A DNA stretch of 64,000 nt, taken from the NCBI GenBank assembly GCA_016703665.1, contig JADJBS010000002.1, positions 1-64,000 of the forward strand. Reading direction: 5' to 3'. Numbering within the stretch: position 1 is the first letter of the stretch; every line of letters starts with the position of its first letter. The translations under genes and the position numbers were made by a program. This document shows, piece after piece, positions 29,014 to 38,339 of the stretch. The notes below the pieces were generated by a model. The model saw only the letters and a list, made by a program, of their open reading frames with translations, was not told where the DNA came from and ran no database searches. The DNA comes from Candidatus Defluviibacillus avedoerensis (GTDB lineage: Bacteria; Pseudomonadota; Gammaproteobacteria; Burkholderiales; Burkholderiaceae_C).

Positions 29014-30354
29014 ATGAGTCGCCCATTGCCTGATCTGGTGTCATTTCTGGAAGGCCTTGCCGAGCCTCACATTCTGTTTGACCAGCAATACCGAATCATC
29101 GCGGCAAATGCCGCCTACCGAAGCGAATTCAGCCCAGCAAGCTCTATCGTCGGGCGTACCTGTTACGAGGTATCTCACCATTTCACCGTGCCCTGCAATC
29201 AGGCGGGTGAAAGCTGCCCTTTGGCGCGGGCGCGGGAATCGGGCCAACGTGAGCGTGTGCTGCATTTGCATCACACGCCACAGGGGGAGGCCTATGTCAA
29301 CATTGAGCTCACGCCCTTGTTGGACAGCAGCGGGCAGCAAGCTTACTTTGTGGAGCGAATGGCGTCTTTGCCCGTGGCCCAAGGGCATGCCCATGCGTCA
29401 GGCTTGGTCGGGAGGTCTGTGTCGTTTCAGCAGATGCTGGCGCTGGTCAGCCGGGTAGGGCCGTCAGATGCCAGTGTTCTCTTGTTGGGTGAATCTGGCA
29501 CAGGTAAGGAACTGGTTGCTCGCGCGGTTCACCTGGCGAGCCGCCGGGACAAGGGGCCTTTGGTGGTGGTGGAGTGTGCCAGCCTGACGGAAACCTTGTT
29601 TGAGAGCGAGCTATTTGGCCACGAACGTGGTGCATTCACCGGCGCCAGCTCTGCCAAAACGGGTCTGGTAGAGGCCGCAAGCGGTGGCACCCTGTTTCTG
29701 GACGAACTGGGGGATGTGCCCTTGTCCATGCAGGTCAAGCTGCTACGCCTGCTGGAAAACGGGACCTACCGTCGGGTGGGTAGCACCGAGTTGCGGCATA
29801 CCGACGTGCGCGTGGTGTCCGCTACGCACCGCGACCTGGGACGCATGGTGGTTGAGGGGCAATTCCGCGAAGACCTTTACTACCGCTTGAGCACATTTCC
29901 CATTCAGTTACCGTCCTTGCGCGAACGGCGCGACGACATTCCCTTGCTTGCAAGCTCACTGCTGGCGCGGCTGGCACCGCAGCGTCATTGGAGCCTGAGT
30001 GCTGAAGCCCAGGCCCGCTTGAGTGAGCATGCTTTTCCTGGGAATGTGCGCGAACTGCGCAATGTACTGGAGCGTGCGGCTTTGCTCTGTGACGGCAATG
30101 AAATTGAGCGTCAGCATATCGAGCGTGCGATTTCAGTGAGCCCTTTGCGTGCCCGCAATACCGAGGTGTCCCCAGTGGTACCAGTGCCGAGCCGACTCTC
30201 GTTGCGCGAGATAGAGCTCTCAAGCTTGCAGGAGCAGCTCAAGCACCACCGGGGAAACCGTGCGGCGCTGGCCGCTCAGTTGGGTATCAGTGAGCGGTCT
30301 CTCTACCGAAAGATCAAGGCGTTGCCAGCGGCAGCCAAGCTCAAACCGGCGTGA
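29014..30354 (+). CDS. fisR: FisR-type sulfane-sulfur-sensing sigma-54 activator
   Basis: 446 residues. The N-terminal PAS-like sensor (1-125) holds Cys50, Cys61 and Cys68. The 11- and 7-residue spacing equals that of the three sensing cysteines reported for Cupriavidus FisR (C53, C64, C71). The AAA+ domain (about 130-370) has GESGTGKE, an intact GAFTGA loop and LFLDELGDVPLSMQVKLLR. The C-terminus has a Fis-type HTH (RAALAAQLGISERSLYRKIK). FisR activates sulfide/persulfide oxidation genes when its cysteines react with sulfane sulfur. The divergent operon carries a matching promoter and upstream sites. The 3' end overlaps the convergent SLAC1 gene by 14 bases. A good RBS (AAAGGAG) precedes the ATG. 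Confidence 0.83.
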   Translation: MSRPLPDLVSFLEGLAEPHILFDQQYRIIAANAAYRSEFSPASSIVGRTCYEVSHHFTVPCNQAGESCPLARARESGQRERVLHLHHTPQGEAYVNIELTPLLDSSGQQAYFVERMASLPVAQGHAHASGLVGRSVSFQQMLALVSRVGPSDASVLLLGESGTGKELVARAVHLASRRDKGPLVVVECASLTETLFESELFGHERGAFTGASSAKTGLVEAASGGTLFLDELGDVPLSMQVKLLRLLENGTYRRVGSTELRHTDVRVVSATHRDLGRMVVEGQFREDLYYRLSTFPIQLPSLRERRDDIPLLASSLLARLAPQRHWSLSAEAQARLSEHAFPGNVRELRNVLERAALLCDGNEIERQHIERAISVSPLRARNTEVSPVVPVPSRLSLREIELSSLQEQLKHHRGNRAALAAQLGISERSLYRKIKALPAAAKLKPA

Positions 30355-31336
30355 TAGTGGCCACGGGCTCAGGTGCCAGCATGTGGCCCTGGCGCAAGCC
30401 CTTGTAGGTCGCCAAAGCCAAGCCTGCGATCACGACTGAGCTCAGTGCCAGTGTCATCATCGCGATCACTGTGAAAAAACCGGCGGGCGGAGACAGCCGC
30501 AGTGTGAGCGCAGCAAACGATGCGAGCGGGAACGATATGGCCCAAAAGGTGATGGCAAAGGGCTGGGTCAGGATACGCTTGGTCACCGAGCCCGCCCACA
30601 TCAAAAAGAAGAGCCCAATACCCCAGCAGAGCCAGCCAATGGTTTCGGGTGCACCCAGTTGCATCGCCGCGAGGCCACCCACGGCCGGTGGTGCCACGGC
30701 GATGAATGTCGTGGGCAGCAAGCGGTCGGGCCACATGCCCATCGTGCCCATGCGCACCACCAGAAGAGTCATCACAACCGGCCAGAAGAAAATACCGACA
30801 CCGAACTGGGCAGCCGACCATTGCGGGTACCCCAGACCGACGCCCGCCAGGGGAACCAGCACGTTACCAACCACCGGGATAAACAGCACAGGCGTAACAC
30901 CTGCCCAAACCATGCCCCCCTCTTTATTGCCGTTGAGCCAGCGGGAAAGCACCCACACTGTGACCCCAAACTGCACCACCGAGCCCAGCATCCACAAACC
31001 CACAGTCAAACCGTGTGGGCCTTCCAGCGCGTGCAAGACGGTTGCCAGCAGAATCAGCGAAATGGGAATCGCAGCAATGAATGCATGCCGCACAGGATGC
31101 TTCATATCTTCCGCCAAAGCTTGTGCGTAGCGCTGCATGCGCAGGATAGAAAGCACTGCCAGCGTCGCAAACGCCAGTGCGGCGAGGATACCAATGGCCA
31201 GACTCGCTGCCAGGGCGGCTTCACCCATCAGCGGTTCAGCGCGTTTCCAGGCCAGTGACAGGCCTGACAGCCCCATCACTATGGCAAACCAGCCGGGCAT
31301 CAGGAACTTGAGCGGAGTAGGGTGGTGAGGTGACAT
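30341..31336 (-). CDS. SLAC1/TDT-family anion transporter (possible sulfite exporter)
   Basis: 331 residues with about ten membrane helices in the SLAC1/TehA/Ssu1 pattern: FLMPGWFAIVMGLSGLSLAW, NVLVPLAGVGLGYPQWSAAQ, and WAISFPLASFAALTLRLSPP. Members export or channel anions, including sulfite (Ssu1), malate or tellurite. Sulfite export would fit the FisR neighbourhood, but substrate cannot be read from the sequence. It begins 11 bases after the TolC-like stop, so it is probably the last gene of the RND efflux operon. It overlaps the fisR 3' end. Confidence 0.82.
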   Translation of the reverse strand: MSPHHPTPLKFLMPGWFAIVMGLSGLSLAWKRAEPLMGEAALAASLAIGILAALAFATLAVLSILRMQRYAQALAEDMKHPVRHAFIAAIPISLILLATVLHALEGPHGLTVGLWMLGSVVQFGVTVWVLSRWLNGNKEGGMVWAGVTPVLFIPVVGNVLVPLAGVGLGYPQWSAAQFGVGIFFWPVVMTLLVVRMGTMGMWPDRLLPTTFIAVAPPAVGGLAAMQLGAPETIGWLCWGIGLFFLMWAGSVTKRILTQPFAITFWAISFPLASFAALTLRLSPPAGFFTVIAMMTLALSSVVIAGLALATYKGLRQGHMLAPEPVATITPV

Positions 31337-31347
31337 AGGGTGTGCAA

Positions 31348-32724
31348 TCAGGGCTGCAAAAAGGTGTTGACGCTGTCCAATTGTGCCTCGTCCAGTTGGC
31401 CAGCCAGGGCCTGCAGCCGCAGCCTGCCCATCAGCAACGCCGCCCGTGCCTGGAGCAGGCTCAGCTCTGCTGCACTCGCATCATTTTCGGCCTGCAGCAG
31501 GTCAAGCGTGGTGCGGTCTCCTACCTGGCGACCCAGCCGAGTGGCATCCAATCTGGCCTGGCTGGCCTTGTGGGCCTCCTGCAGTGCAAGCAAGCTTGCC
31601 TGCCCGGTTTGCAGGCCCATCCACACGGCCCGGGTCTGTTGCCCAGCTTGCTGGCGCGCGCGTTCAACTTCTGCCTGGGCTTTCTCCTGTTGCCGCAAAG
31701 CCTCTTCCTGCTTCGCACTGCGCCAACCCCCCGTGTACAAAGGAAGGTTGAGTTGAACCCCGAGCATGCCCTGGGTAACGGTATTGCTGGCAGCGCCATA
31801 GTTGCCATTGCCGCTCAGCCGGTCGCGCCCGGCTTGAGCCACCAGATCCACTGTGACGCCACCCTGCGGACTGTGTTTAGCCAACTCTTGTGCGGCGTTG
31901 CGCAACTGGGCCATTTGCATACGCACACCCAGGTTTTGCGCGGCGACGCGATTTTGCCAATCGGCCAGGGTTTCGGTCGCCAGATTGACGCCGGTCAATG
32001 AAGCCGGTGCGCGCGTTACCAAGGCGGACGCAGCCATGCCTGTTGTGTCGGCCAACGCGTGGCGGGCCAATTCGAGATCGGTCTGAGCCGCAAGCACCTG
32101 GGCTTGCAGGCCTTGAGCGCGGGCGGCGGCCTCGTGTGTGTCAGTGATGGGTTTATCGCCAAGGGAAAAGCGATCTTTCGCTTCAATCAAGGCACTATCG
32201 ACCGCTGCCTTTTGTTTTTGCAGTAGCACCAACTTGGCGTGTGCAAAGCTCAGGTCAAAGTAGCGCTGTGCGCTGGCCAACATCAGATCCTGCCGGGCGA
32301 CTTGCCAAGCCAGATCGGCGGCGTCGGCGGCAATGTTCAGCTGTTGGCTCTGGGCAACCCGTTCCGGATTCCACAATGGCTGGCGTGCCTGCAAGGTCAG
32401 GCGAGTGCTGGTACCACCGTGGACGGATGTGCCGAACCCCACGCCGGTGGACTCCCCGAAGCCGGGTGCGGAAAACTGGGCACCTGTCATGCGGGTGTCG
32501 TTGCTCATGACCCCAGCGGTTCCGCTCAAAACCACCGCAGGCCGCCAAAGCGCACGTGCCTGCGCACGACGGGCATCTCCGCCCAAGCGTTCTGCCTGGG
32601 CAATGGCTGCCACTGGGTCATGCTGGCTGGCAGCGCGCCAGACATCCAGCAAGTCGGTTGCCTGCGCAGCGTTGACCAGCAGCAAAGCGGCTGTGGCCAA
32701 TGGTCGTATCAGGAAGCGTCGCAT
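31348..32724 (-). CDS. TolC-family outer-membrane efflux protein
   Basis: 458 residues from ATG 32724. A signal peptide (LIRPLATAALLLVNAAQA) is followed by two long coiled-coil OEP repeats, with typical QPLWNPERVAQSQQLNIAAD and LNLPLYTGGWRSAKQEEALR. It forms the outer-membrane duct of a tripartite pump with the MFP and RND proteins encoded upstream in the same operon. The order MFP-RND-DUF2892-TolC-SLAC1 is contiguous on the minus strand. Confidence 0.9.
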   Translation of the reverse strand: MRRFLIRPLATAALLLVNAAQATDLLDVWRAASQHDPVAAIAQAERLGGDARRAQARALWRPAVVLSGTAGVMSNDTRMTGAQFSAPGFGESTGVGFGTSVHGGTSTRLTLQARQPLWNPERVAQSQQLNIAADAADLAWQVARQDLMLASAQRYFDLSFAHAKLVLLQKQKAAVDSALIEAKDRFSLGDKPITDTHEAAARAQGLQAQVLAAQTDLELARHALADTTGMAASALVTRAPASLTGVNLATETLADWQNRVAAQNLGVRMQMAQLRNAAQELAKHSPQGGVTVDLVAQAGRDRLSGNGNYGAASNTVTQGMLGVQLNLPLYTGGWRSAKQEEALRQQEKAQAEVERARQQAGQQTRAVWMGLQTGQASLLALQEAHKASQARLDATRLGRQVGDRTTLDLLQAENDASAAELSLLQARAALLMGRLRLQALAGQLDEAQLDSVNTFLQP

Positions 32725-32737
32725 GACGGGGCTACTC

Positions 32738-32947
32738 TCAGCAGCCAGGCTGCACGCCAAATTTGCGCAGAAGGGACTCCATCAAGCACCAGTGTGTGAG
32801 CGCACTTTGCAGCAAGTTGGCGCCCACAAAAGCGGTGAACGCAAGCCACCATTGACTCATGAAGATGGGGCTGCCTGGAATGCCCAGTGCCAGGGACAAG
32901 AGGATGAAGGTGCCAGCAACGAGGCGGACGATTTGCCATGATTTCAT
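32738..32947 (-). CDS. DUF2892 small inner-membrane protein
   Basis: 69 residues from ATG 32947, with two hydrophobic helices (LVAGTFILLSLALGI and WWLAFTAFVGANLLQSALTHW) and a C-terminal CLMESLLRKFGVQPGC with Cys at both ends. DUF2892 is the membrane part of the YgaP rhodanese and often accompanies sulfur-transfer genes; here it stands alone without a rhodanese domain. It lies 10 bases after the RND gene and 13 before tolC, so it is an integral part of the efflux operon. Confidence 0.82.
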   Translation of the reverse strand: MKSWQIVRLVAGTFILLSLALGIPGSPIFMSQWWLAFTAFVGANLLQSALTHWCLMESLLRKFGVQPGC

Positions 32948-32957
32948 GAAAGACTCC

Positions 32958-35900
32958 TTAAGAAAAGTTTTTGCGGTAAGCCGCGTAGTACAGGGTCGGA
33001 ATGACCACGAGAGTGAGCACAGTTGAAACAAAAATACCAAAGATCAGGGAGATCGCTAGTCCATTGAAGATGGGGTCGTCCAGGATGAAGAATGCACCCA
33101 GCATGGCGGCCAGACCCGTCAGCACAATCGGTTGGGCCCGCGTAATGGCCGAGTGCACAATGGCTCGCTTGAAGGGAACTCCTTCGCGTACTTGCAAGTT
33201 GATAAAGTCCACCAACAGAATCGAATTGCGAACGATGATTCCCGCCAGCGCGATCATGCCGATCATGCTGGTGGCGGTGTACTGTGCACCAAGCAGCGCG
33301 TGGCCTGGCATCACGCCAATGATGGTCAGCGGAATCGGTGCCATGATGATCAGCGGTGTGAGGTAAGAGCCAAACTGGGCGACTACCAGTAAATAGATCA
33401 GCACCAGGCCCACTGCGTAGGCAGCACCCATATCGCGGAAAGTTTCATAGGTAATTTGCCACTCACCGTCCCACTTGATGGCGTAGTCCCGCAAATGATC
33501 TTTCGGTGGGCTGATGAAGTACTCCTCGAGCTTGCCGCCGCCGGGCACTGCGATGTCTTTGAGGCCACCACGCATTTCGAACATGCCATATAGGGGGCTG
33601 TCGAGTTTGCCAGCCATGTCGCCCACGACAAAGTTCACAGGTAACAAATCCTTGTGATAAATGGGTTGTTCGCGCTCGGTGTCACTCACCGTGACCAGTT
33701 CGCGGATAGCGACCAGCTTGCCCGAGCTGCTGCGAACCGACAGTTGCAACAACGCGTTCAGGTCGCCATGGCTGGAGGGTGGCAACTGCAACTGCACGGC
33801 CGCTGGGTATTTGCTGGTGTCATGCAGGTACGTGGCGGCCTCGCCCGTCAAACCTGCGCGCAGCGTGCTCACGATGGCACCTTGCGGCACACCTAGCATG
33901 GCTGCCTTGCGTCGGTCCACCAGCAGCAACTTGCGCGGTGCTGCAGCGATTGAGCTGTCGTCCACATCCACGATGCCCGCTGTTTTGTCCAAGAGGGCAC
34001 GCACGGCCTTGGCAACTTGTCGGCGCCCTTCGGCCTCGGGGCCATAAATCTCGGCGACGATGGGTGACAGCACAGGCGGACCCGGAGGCACCTCCACCAC
34101 CTTCACGTTGGCACCCATGCGTTTGCCGATTTCCTGCAGCGCGGGCCGGACCCGTGTAGCTATGGCGTGACTTTGGTCACTGCGGTGGTGTTTATCCACC
34201 AGGTTGACCTGAATGTCACCCACTTCACCGCCTGAGCGCAGGTAGTACTGACGCACCAGGCCGTTGAAGTTGATTGGGGCTGCCGTGCCTGCATAGGCCT
34301 GGTAGTCAATCACCTCGGGTACGGTGGCCAAATGGGCACCCAGCGCATGCAGCACAGCGGCGGTTTGCTCGACCGGCGTGCCCGCTGGCATGTCCACAAT
34401 CACCTGGAATTCAGACTTATTGTCAAAGGGCAGCATTTTGAGAAGGACCAGACCCGTGATCGGCAGCGCGACCGACATGGCGATCAGCGCCGCAATCCCC
34501 AAGCCCAGCAGGCTCCGGTTGCGCCCTCCGCGCTGCTCGTCCAGCAGAGGCTTGAAAATCCGCTCAAACAAAGGTCCAATCTTGCCTGCCATGCCGTGCC
34601 CGCCTGCATGTGCGGCCACATCATGGCCATCGGCGACAGGCGGCAAGGCCTTCATCCATAAACGTGCCAACCAGGGTGTGACGACAAAGGCAATGGCCAG
34701 TGAAAGCACCATGCCCATGCTTGCATTGATGGGGATAGGGCTCATGTACGGTCCCATCAGGCCCGACACAAACGCCATGGGCAGCAAGGCGGCTATCACG
34801 GTGAACGTGGCCAGGATGGTGGGGCCACCCACTTCATCCACCGCGCCGGGAATGATCTGCGCCAGCGACCGGTTTGGGTGGTGCATCTGATGGCGGTGGA
34901 TGTTCTCCACCACCACGATGGCATCATCCACCAGGATGCCGATCGAAAAGATCAAGGCAAACAGTGACACCCGGTTCAACGTGAAACCCCACGCCCAGGA
35001 TGCAAACAGGGTGACGGTCAGCGTCAGGATCACGGCAGTGCCCACAATCGCAGCTTCGCGTCGCCCCAGCGCAATGAACACCAGCGCCACCACAGAAGCG
35101 GTGGCAAACAGCAGCTTTTGAATGAGTTTTTGGGCTTTGTCATTGGCCGTTGCGCCGTAGTTGCGCGTCTCGGCTACTTCGACATTGGCAGGGATTACCA
35201 CGTTCTTGAGTTGTTCAGCACGGGCCAGCACAGCATTGGCGACGTCGATGGCGTTTTCGCCCGGTTTCTTGGTGATGGCCAGTGTCACGGCGGGGTACTC
35301 GCTACCTCCCTCTTTGCCACCCAGGCCGTGCCAGACGTAGTTGGCCGCTGGCGGTGCACCGTCTTGCACCAGGGCCACATCCTTGAGAAAAACGGGTTTT
35401 CCCACAGCGCCGCTCCGCGACACCCCAACCACCAGTTCCGAGACCTCACGTGCGTTTTGCAGGTAGGGGCCCGACTCAATCGCCACAGCCCGATTACCCG
35501 ACAGCAATTCGCCAATTGGCAGACCCAGGTTGGCACCCTGCAGGGTCTGGCGCATGTCCTGCACGGTTACCCCCGCACTGGCCATGCGGGCCGGGTCCAG
35601 GTTGACGAGCACAGCGCGTCCGGGTCCACCTACGGTTTGCACTTCACGTGTGCCGGGCACCCGCTTGAGCTCCAGCTCCACGCTGTGACCAATGCGCTCC
35701 AGGTCATACATGCCGGTGGCGCTGTCCTTGCTGAACAGCGTGAGCGTGACGATGGGCACGTCATCAATGCCCTTGGGTTTGATGATGGGATCCAGCACGC
35801 CCAGCCCTTTGGGCAGCCAGTCTGCATTGCTGCGCAAGGTGTCATGCAGGCGCACCAGAGCCTCAGTGCGTGGTACACCCACCTTGAACTGCACCGTCAG

Positions 35901-36200
35901 CACTGCAACGCCAGGGCGCGAAACCGACATCACATGTTCGACCCCGACCATTTGCGACAGCACCTGCTCGGCCGGGCTTGCCACCATTTGCTCCACGTCT
36001 GCGACAGAAGCACCAGGAAACGGCACGAGCACGTTGGCCATGGTGACATTGATCTGTGGCTCTTCCTCGCGCGGCGTCACCATCACCGCAAATACGCCGA
36101 GCAGCAGCGCCATCAATGCCAGCAGCGGCGTGATTTGTGCAGACTGGAACATGGCCGCAATGCGGCCTGAGATGCCCATTTTGGATGAATCAGCTTGCAT
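32958..36200 (-). CDS. RND-family efflux pump permease (AcrB-like)
   Basis: 1080 residues from ATG 36200. It has 12 membrane helices in two halves with large periplasmic loops. Conserved RND sequences include NVLVPFPGASVADVEQMV, the TM4 proton-relay GILVDDAIVVVENIHRH, and VRNSILLVDFINLQVREG in the second half. It is closer to metal/organic HAE-like pumps than to heavy-metal CusA; the substrate is unknown. The ATG follows the MFP stop by one base (TAACATG). It is controlled with the whole operon from the ArsR-associated intergenic region. Confidence 0.9.
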   Translation of the reverse strand: MQADSSKMGISGRIAAMFQSAQITPLLALMALLLGVFAVMVTPREEEPQINVTMANVLVPFPGASVADVEQMVASPAEQVLSQMVGVEHVMSVSRPGVAVLTVQFKVGVPRTEALVRLHDTLRSNADWLPKGLGVLDPIIKPKGIDDVPIVTLTLFSKDSATGMYDLERIGHSVELELKRVPGTREVQTVGGPGRAVLVNLDPARMASAGVTVQDMRQTLQGANLGLPIGELLSGNRAVAIESGPYLQNAREVSELVVGVSRSGAVGKPVFLKDVALVQDGAPPAANYVWHGLGGKEGGSEYPAVTLAITKKPGENAIDVANAVLARAEQLKNVVIPANVEVAETRNYGATANDKAQKLIQKLLFATASVVALVFIALGRREAAIVGTAVILTLTVTLFASWAWGFTLNRVSLFALIFSIGILVDDAIVVVENIHRHQMHHPNRSLAQIIPGAVDEVGGPTILATFTVIAALLPMAFVSGLMGPYMSPIPINASMGMVLSLAIAFVVTPWLARLWMKALPPVADGHDVAAHAGGHGMAGKIGPLFERIFKPLLDEQRGGRNRSLLGLGIAALIAMSVALPITGLVLLKMLPFDNKSEFQVIVDMPAGTPVEQTAAVLHALGAHLATVPEVIDYQAYAGTAAPINFNGLVRQYYLRSGGEVGDIQVNLVDKHHRSDQSHAIATRVRPALQEIGKRMGANVKVVEVPPGPPVLSPIVAEIYGPEAEGRRQVAKAVRALLDKTAGIVDVDDSSIAAAPRKLLLVDRRKAAMLGVPQGAIVSTLRAGLTGEAATYLHDTSKYPAAVQLQLPPSSHGDLNALLQLSVRSSSGKLVAIRELVTVSDTEREQPIYHKDLLPVNFVVGDMAGKLDSPLYGMFEMRGGLKDIAVPGGGKLEEYFISPPKDHLRDYAIKWDGEWQITYETFRDMGAAYAVGLVLIYLLVVAQFGSYLTPLIIMAPIPLTIIGVMPGHALLGAQYTATSMIGMIALAGIIVRNSILLVDFINLQVREGVPFKRAIVHSAITRAQPIVLTGLAAMLGAFFILDDPIFNGLAISLIFGIFVSTVLTLVVIPTLYYAAYRKNFS

Positions 36201-36201
36201 G

Positions 36202-37266
36202 TTATTTCGCCTTTGCCGCAGCTTGCGGGTCTGCGGCCAGTTTGTCTGTCTTCTGGACGCCGGAGAGCACCTCAATGCGCTCGCCTTGCTGTGGGCCCAG
36301 ACGAACCTGACGAAGCAAGGCGCGCCCCTTGTCGTCAACCACATAGACACCCGTCATTTCGGCTCGGCGCACCACCGTGTTGGCAGGTATGTAAAAGCGC
36401 TCCCCCAATCCTGTGGCACCTGCGATGGTGTTGGCGGCAAGCCATACACGGGCGAACATGCCGGGCGCAGCAGATTTCAAGGAGGCTGGTAAACCTACCC
36501 TGACCTGTGCGGTGTGGGTGGCCGCATCAACCAGGGGCAGCACCTGTGCGGAAATTCCCGCCTGCGGTGACTGGGCACCGGGCAGATCAGGAATCTCAAA
36601 TTGGATCTTGCTCACGGCACCAGCGTCAGCCAGCGCCGACTGCGGCACAGCCGCTGTGATGCGCAAGGCGGAAGGGTCATAAAGGGTGACCAAAGGGCGC
36701 CCTGGCATGGCCATGTCACCGAGCGCGACCAGTACCTCGCTCACCACCCCGCTGTAGGGAGCCTTGATGGCGAAATAGCGGGTCTGGGTCTGTGCTGCAT
36801 TGGTTTGCGCCTGGAGCGCATTGACCTGCGCCTGAGCGGCCTGGGCCTGGGCCTGTGCACGATCCAGGGCCGACTGGCTGATGTACTGCTTCTGGAACAG
36901 CTGCTTTTGGCGCTCCAGCTCCTTGGTCGCCACGTTCAAGGAAGCCTTGGCAGCCTCGACCTGAGCGGACGATGCGCTGGCATTTTGAACGGCTGCGCTG
37001 GCGTCAATGCGCGCAATGTCCTGTCCCGCACGCACCGTGTCACCCGCCCTGACGCTCAGTGCCACGATGGCGCCAGGCACCTGGGCTGACAGACTGGTCT
37101 GGCGCACGGCTTCTACCACCCCGTCATAGCTGGCTCGCTCGCCGGTACCGGTGCCAGAGGTCTGAACGGCTACGGTGGCCAACTGCGCATAGGCAACCGG
37201 GGTCAAGTTTGCCCAGCAGGCCAGGCCAAGAAGGCTCAGGGCAAAAGCACGACGGTGATTCAGCAT
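36202..37266 (-). CDS. RND periplasmic adaptor (membrane-fusion protein)
   Basis: 354 residues. A signal peptide (FALSLLGLACWANLTPVAYA) is followed by a lipoyl half (LSAQVPGAIVALSVRAGDTV), an Ala/Gln-rich alpha-hairpin (about 95-165), a second lipoyl half (FAIKAPYSGVVSEVLVALGD), a beta barrel and an MP domain. It bridges the RND permease and the TolC duct. It is the first gene of the operon; its start lies 132 bases from the divergent arsR-like gene across an 18-bp palindrome. Confidence 0.9.
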   Translation of the reverse strand: MLNHRRAFALSLLGLACWANLTPVAYAQLATVAVQTSGTGTGERASYDGVVEAVRQTSLSAQVPGAIVALSVRAGDTVRAGQDIARIDASAAVQNASASSAQVEAAKASLNVATKELERQKQLFQKQYISQSALDRAQAQAQAAQAQVNALQAQTNAAQTQTRYFAIKAPYSGVVSEVLVALGDMAMPGRPLVTLYDPSALRITAAVPQSALADAGAVSKIQFEIPDLPGAQSPQAGISAQVLPLVDAATHTAQVRVGLPASLKSAAPGMFARVWLAANTIAGATGLGERFYIPANTVVRRAEMTGVYVVDDKGRALLRQVRLGPQQGERIEVLSGVQKTDKLAADPQAAAKAK

Positions 37267-37339
37267 GTCATTCTCCAGAGGTCTGCTCGCAAGCTGCAGA
37301 TCGGCAGCTTGGAATTAAATTTCGTTTATCTATTATTTA

Positions 37340-37357
37340 ACTAATTGCGCAATTAGT
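37340..37357. promoter_or_regulatory. 18-bp perfect palindrome, probable ArsR operator
   Basis: ACTAATTGCGCAATTAGT is a perfect inverted repeat inside a very AT-rich divergent intergenic region. It lies 42 bases before the arsR ATG and 74 before the MFP start. Its place and symmetry fit a dimeric winged-HTH repressor acting on both promoters. Confidence 0.72.
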
Positions 37358-37398
37358 CAAGTGATGAAATAATACATCCAATTCCACGCACCAATGGC

Positions 37399-37776
37399 AT
37401 GATCATGAGCAACGCCGTCACTCCAGAATGTCTTCACATGGAAAACCTGCCTCCCAATGCCTTGCTTGAGGTTGCCAGCTACTTTCAGGCCCTTTCCGAG
37501 CCTACCCGGCTCCAGATACTGAACCTGTTGCGCACAAGTGAACGCAATGTGGGCGAGATTGCTCAGTTGTGCGGCTTTACGGCGGCGAACGTATCGCGCC
37601 ACCTGACGCTGCTCACGAAGCAAGGCTTGGTTGCACGCGAAAGCCGAGGTACTAGCGTGTATTACCGGATTGCGGACGAATCGGTCTATGCGCTGTGTGA
37701 CTTGGTCTGCGGCAACATCGCAAGGCAGATGGAGCGCACCAACGCCAACCGTGCTGCCTTTGCCACAGCAAGATGA
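37399..37776 (+). CDS. ArsR-family transcriptional repressor
   Basis: 125 residues from ATG 37399 (or 123 from ATG 37405). The winged HTH is SEPTRLQILNLLRTSERNVG, LCGFTAANVSRHLTLLTKQG, VARESRGTSVYYRI. Counting from the second ATG there are cysteines at 9, 56, 98 and 102, the last two in LCDLVC at the C-terminal dimer helix. They may form a thiol or metal sensor, but the pattern is not the SqrR/BigR pair. It is divergent from the RND operon with a palindromic operator between them, so it likely represses the pump until its ligand appears. Confidence 0.85.
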   Translation: MIMSNAVTPECLHMENLPPNALLEVASYFQALSEPTRLQILNLLRTSERNVGEIAQLCGFTAANVSRHLTLLTKQGLVARESRGTSVYYRIADESVYALCDLVCGNIARQMERTNANRAAFATAR

Positions 37777-37874
37777 ACAGGGGTGTGGCGTGCAGTTGGT
37801 ACGTGCAAGCTTTTTGGAGGGGCAGGGTATGCAGCGGCTTGAATAGGCAGGTCAGCCATGCTAAGTTCAGGCGG

Positions 37875-38327
37875 ATGAAACACCTTGCCCTTTGCCTGTC
37901 ATTGCTTGCAGTTGCTCCTGGTTTTGCTGCGGACACCTCCAGCGGCCCAAGCGTGCCAGAGCGTTTGACCACCGCCCGCACCGCCATTGCTGCCAAAGAT
38001 ATTGGCAAAGCCCTGACAGAGCTTGGGTTAGCGGCTCGTGAAGAACCACGAAACGCAGATGTCCACAACCTGCTGGGCTATGCCTACCGCAAACAGGCTA
38101 CACCGAACCTGGTCAAAGCCTTTGAACACTACCAAACCGCACTGCGCCTGAACCCGAAACACAAAGGTGCGCATGAGTACATTGGCGAGGCCTATCTGAT
38201 GGACAAAAAGCCCGCAGAGGCCGAAAAGCATCTGGCAGCCTTGGCCCAAATTTGCGGCAACACCACCTGTGAGGAATACGCTGATCTGGCCAAATCGCTC
38301 GCAGACTACCGCATCAAGAATCCATAG
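37875..38327 (+). CDS. Exported TPR-repeat protein
   Basis: 150 residues from ATG 37875. A signal peptide (MKHLALCLSLLAVAPGFAA) is followed by about three tetratricopeptide repeats (AGKALTELGLAARE-type, VHNLLGYAYRKQATPNLVKA, GAHEYIGEAYLMDKKPAEAE). A C-terminal Cys pair, CGNTTCEEY, may form a disulfide. It is a likely periplasmic scaffold of unknown partner, 98 bases downstream of arsR on the same strand. Confidence 0.75.
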   Translation: MKHLALCLSLLAVAPGFAADTSSGPSVPERLTTARTAIAAKDIGKALTELGLAAREEPRNADVHNLLGYAYRKQATPNLVKAFEHYQTALRLNPKHKGAHEYIGEAYLMDKKPAEAEKHLAALAQICGNTTCEEYADLAKSLADYRIKNP

Positions 38328-38339
38328 CCTGTTGAATCA

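Noticed and set aside
35118..36170. Long open frame antisense to the RND permease
   Set aside because: High-GC shadow frame; the opposite strand encodes an unmistakable RND protein.
37399..37776. ArsR regulator as a SqrR/BigR persulfide sensor
   Set aside because: SqrR/BigR use a Cys in the second helix and one in the last helix; here the second-helix position is Asn, so the cysteine pattern differs. Only ArsR membership is claimed.
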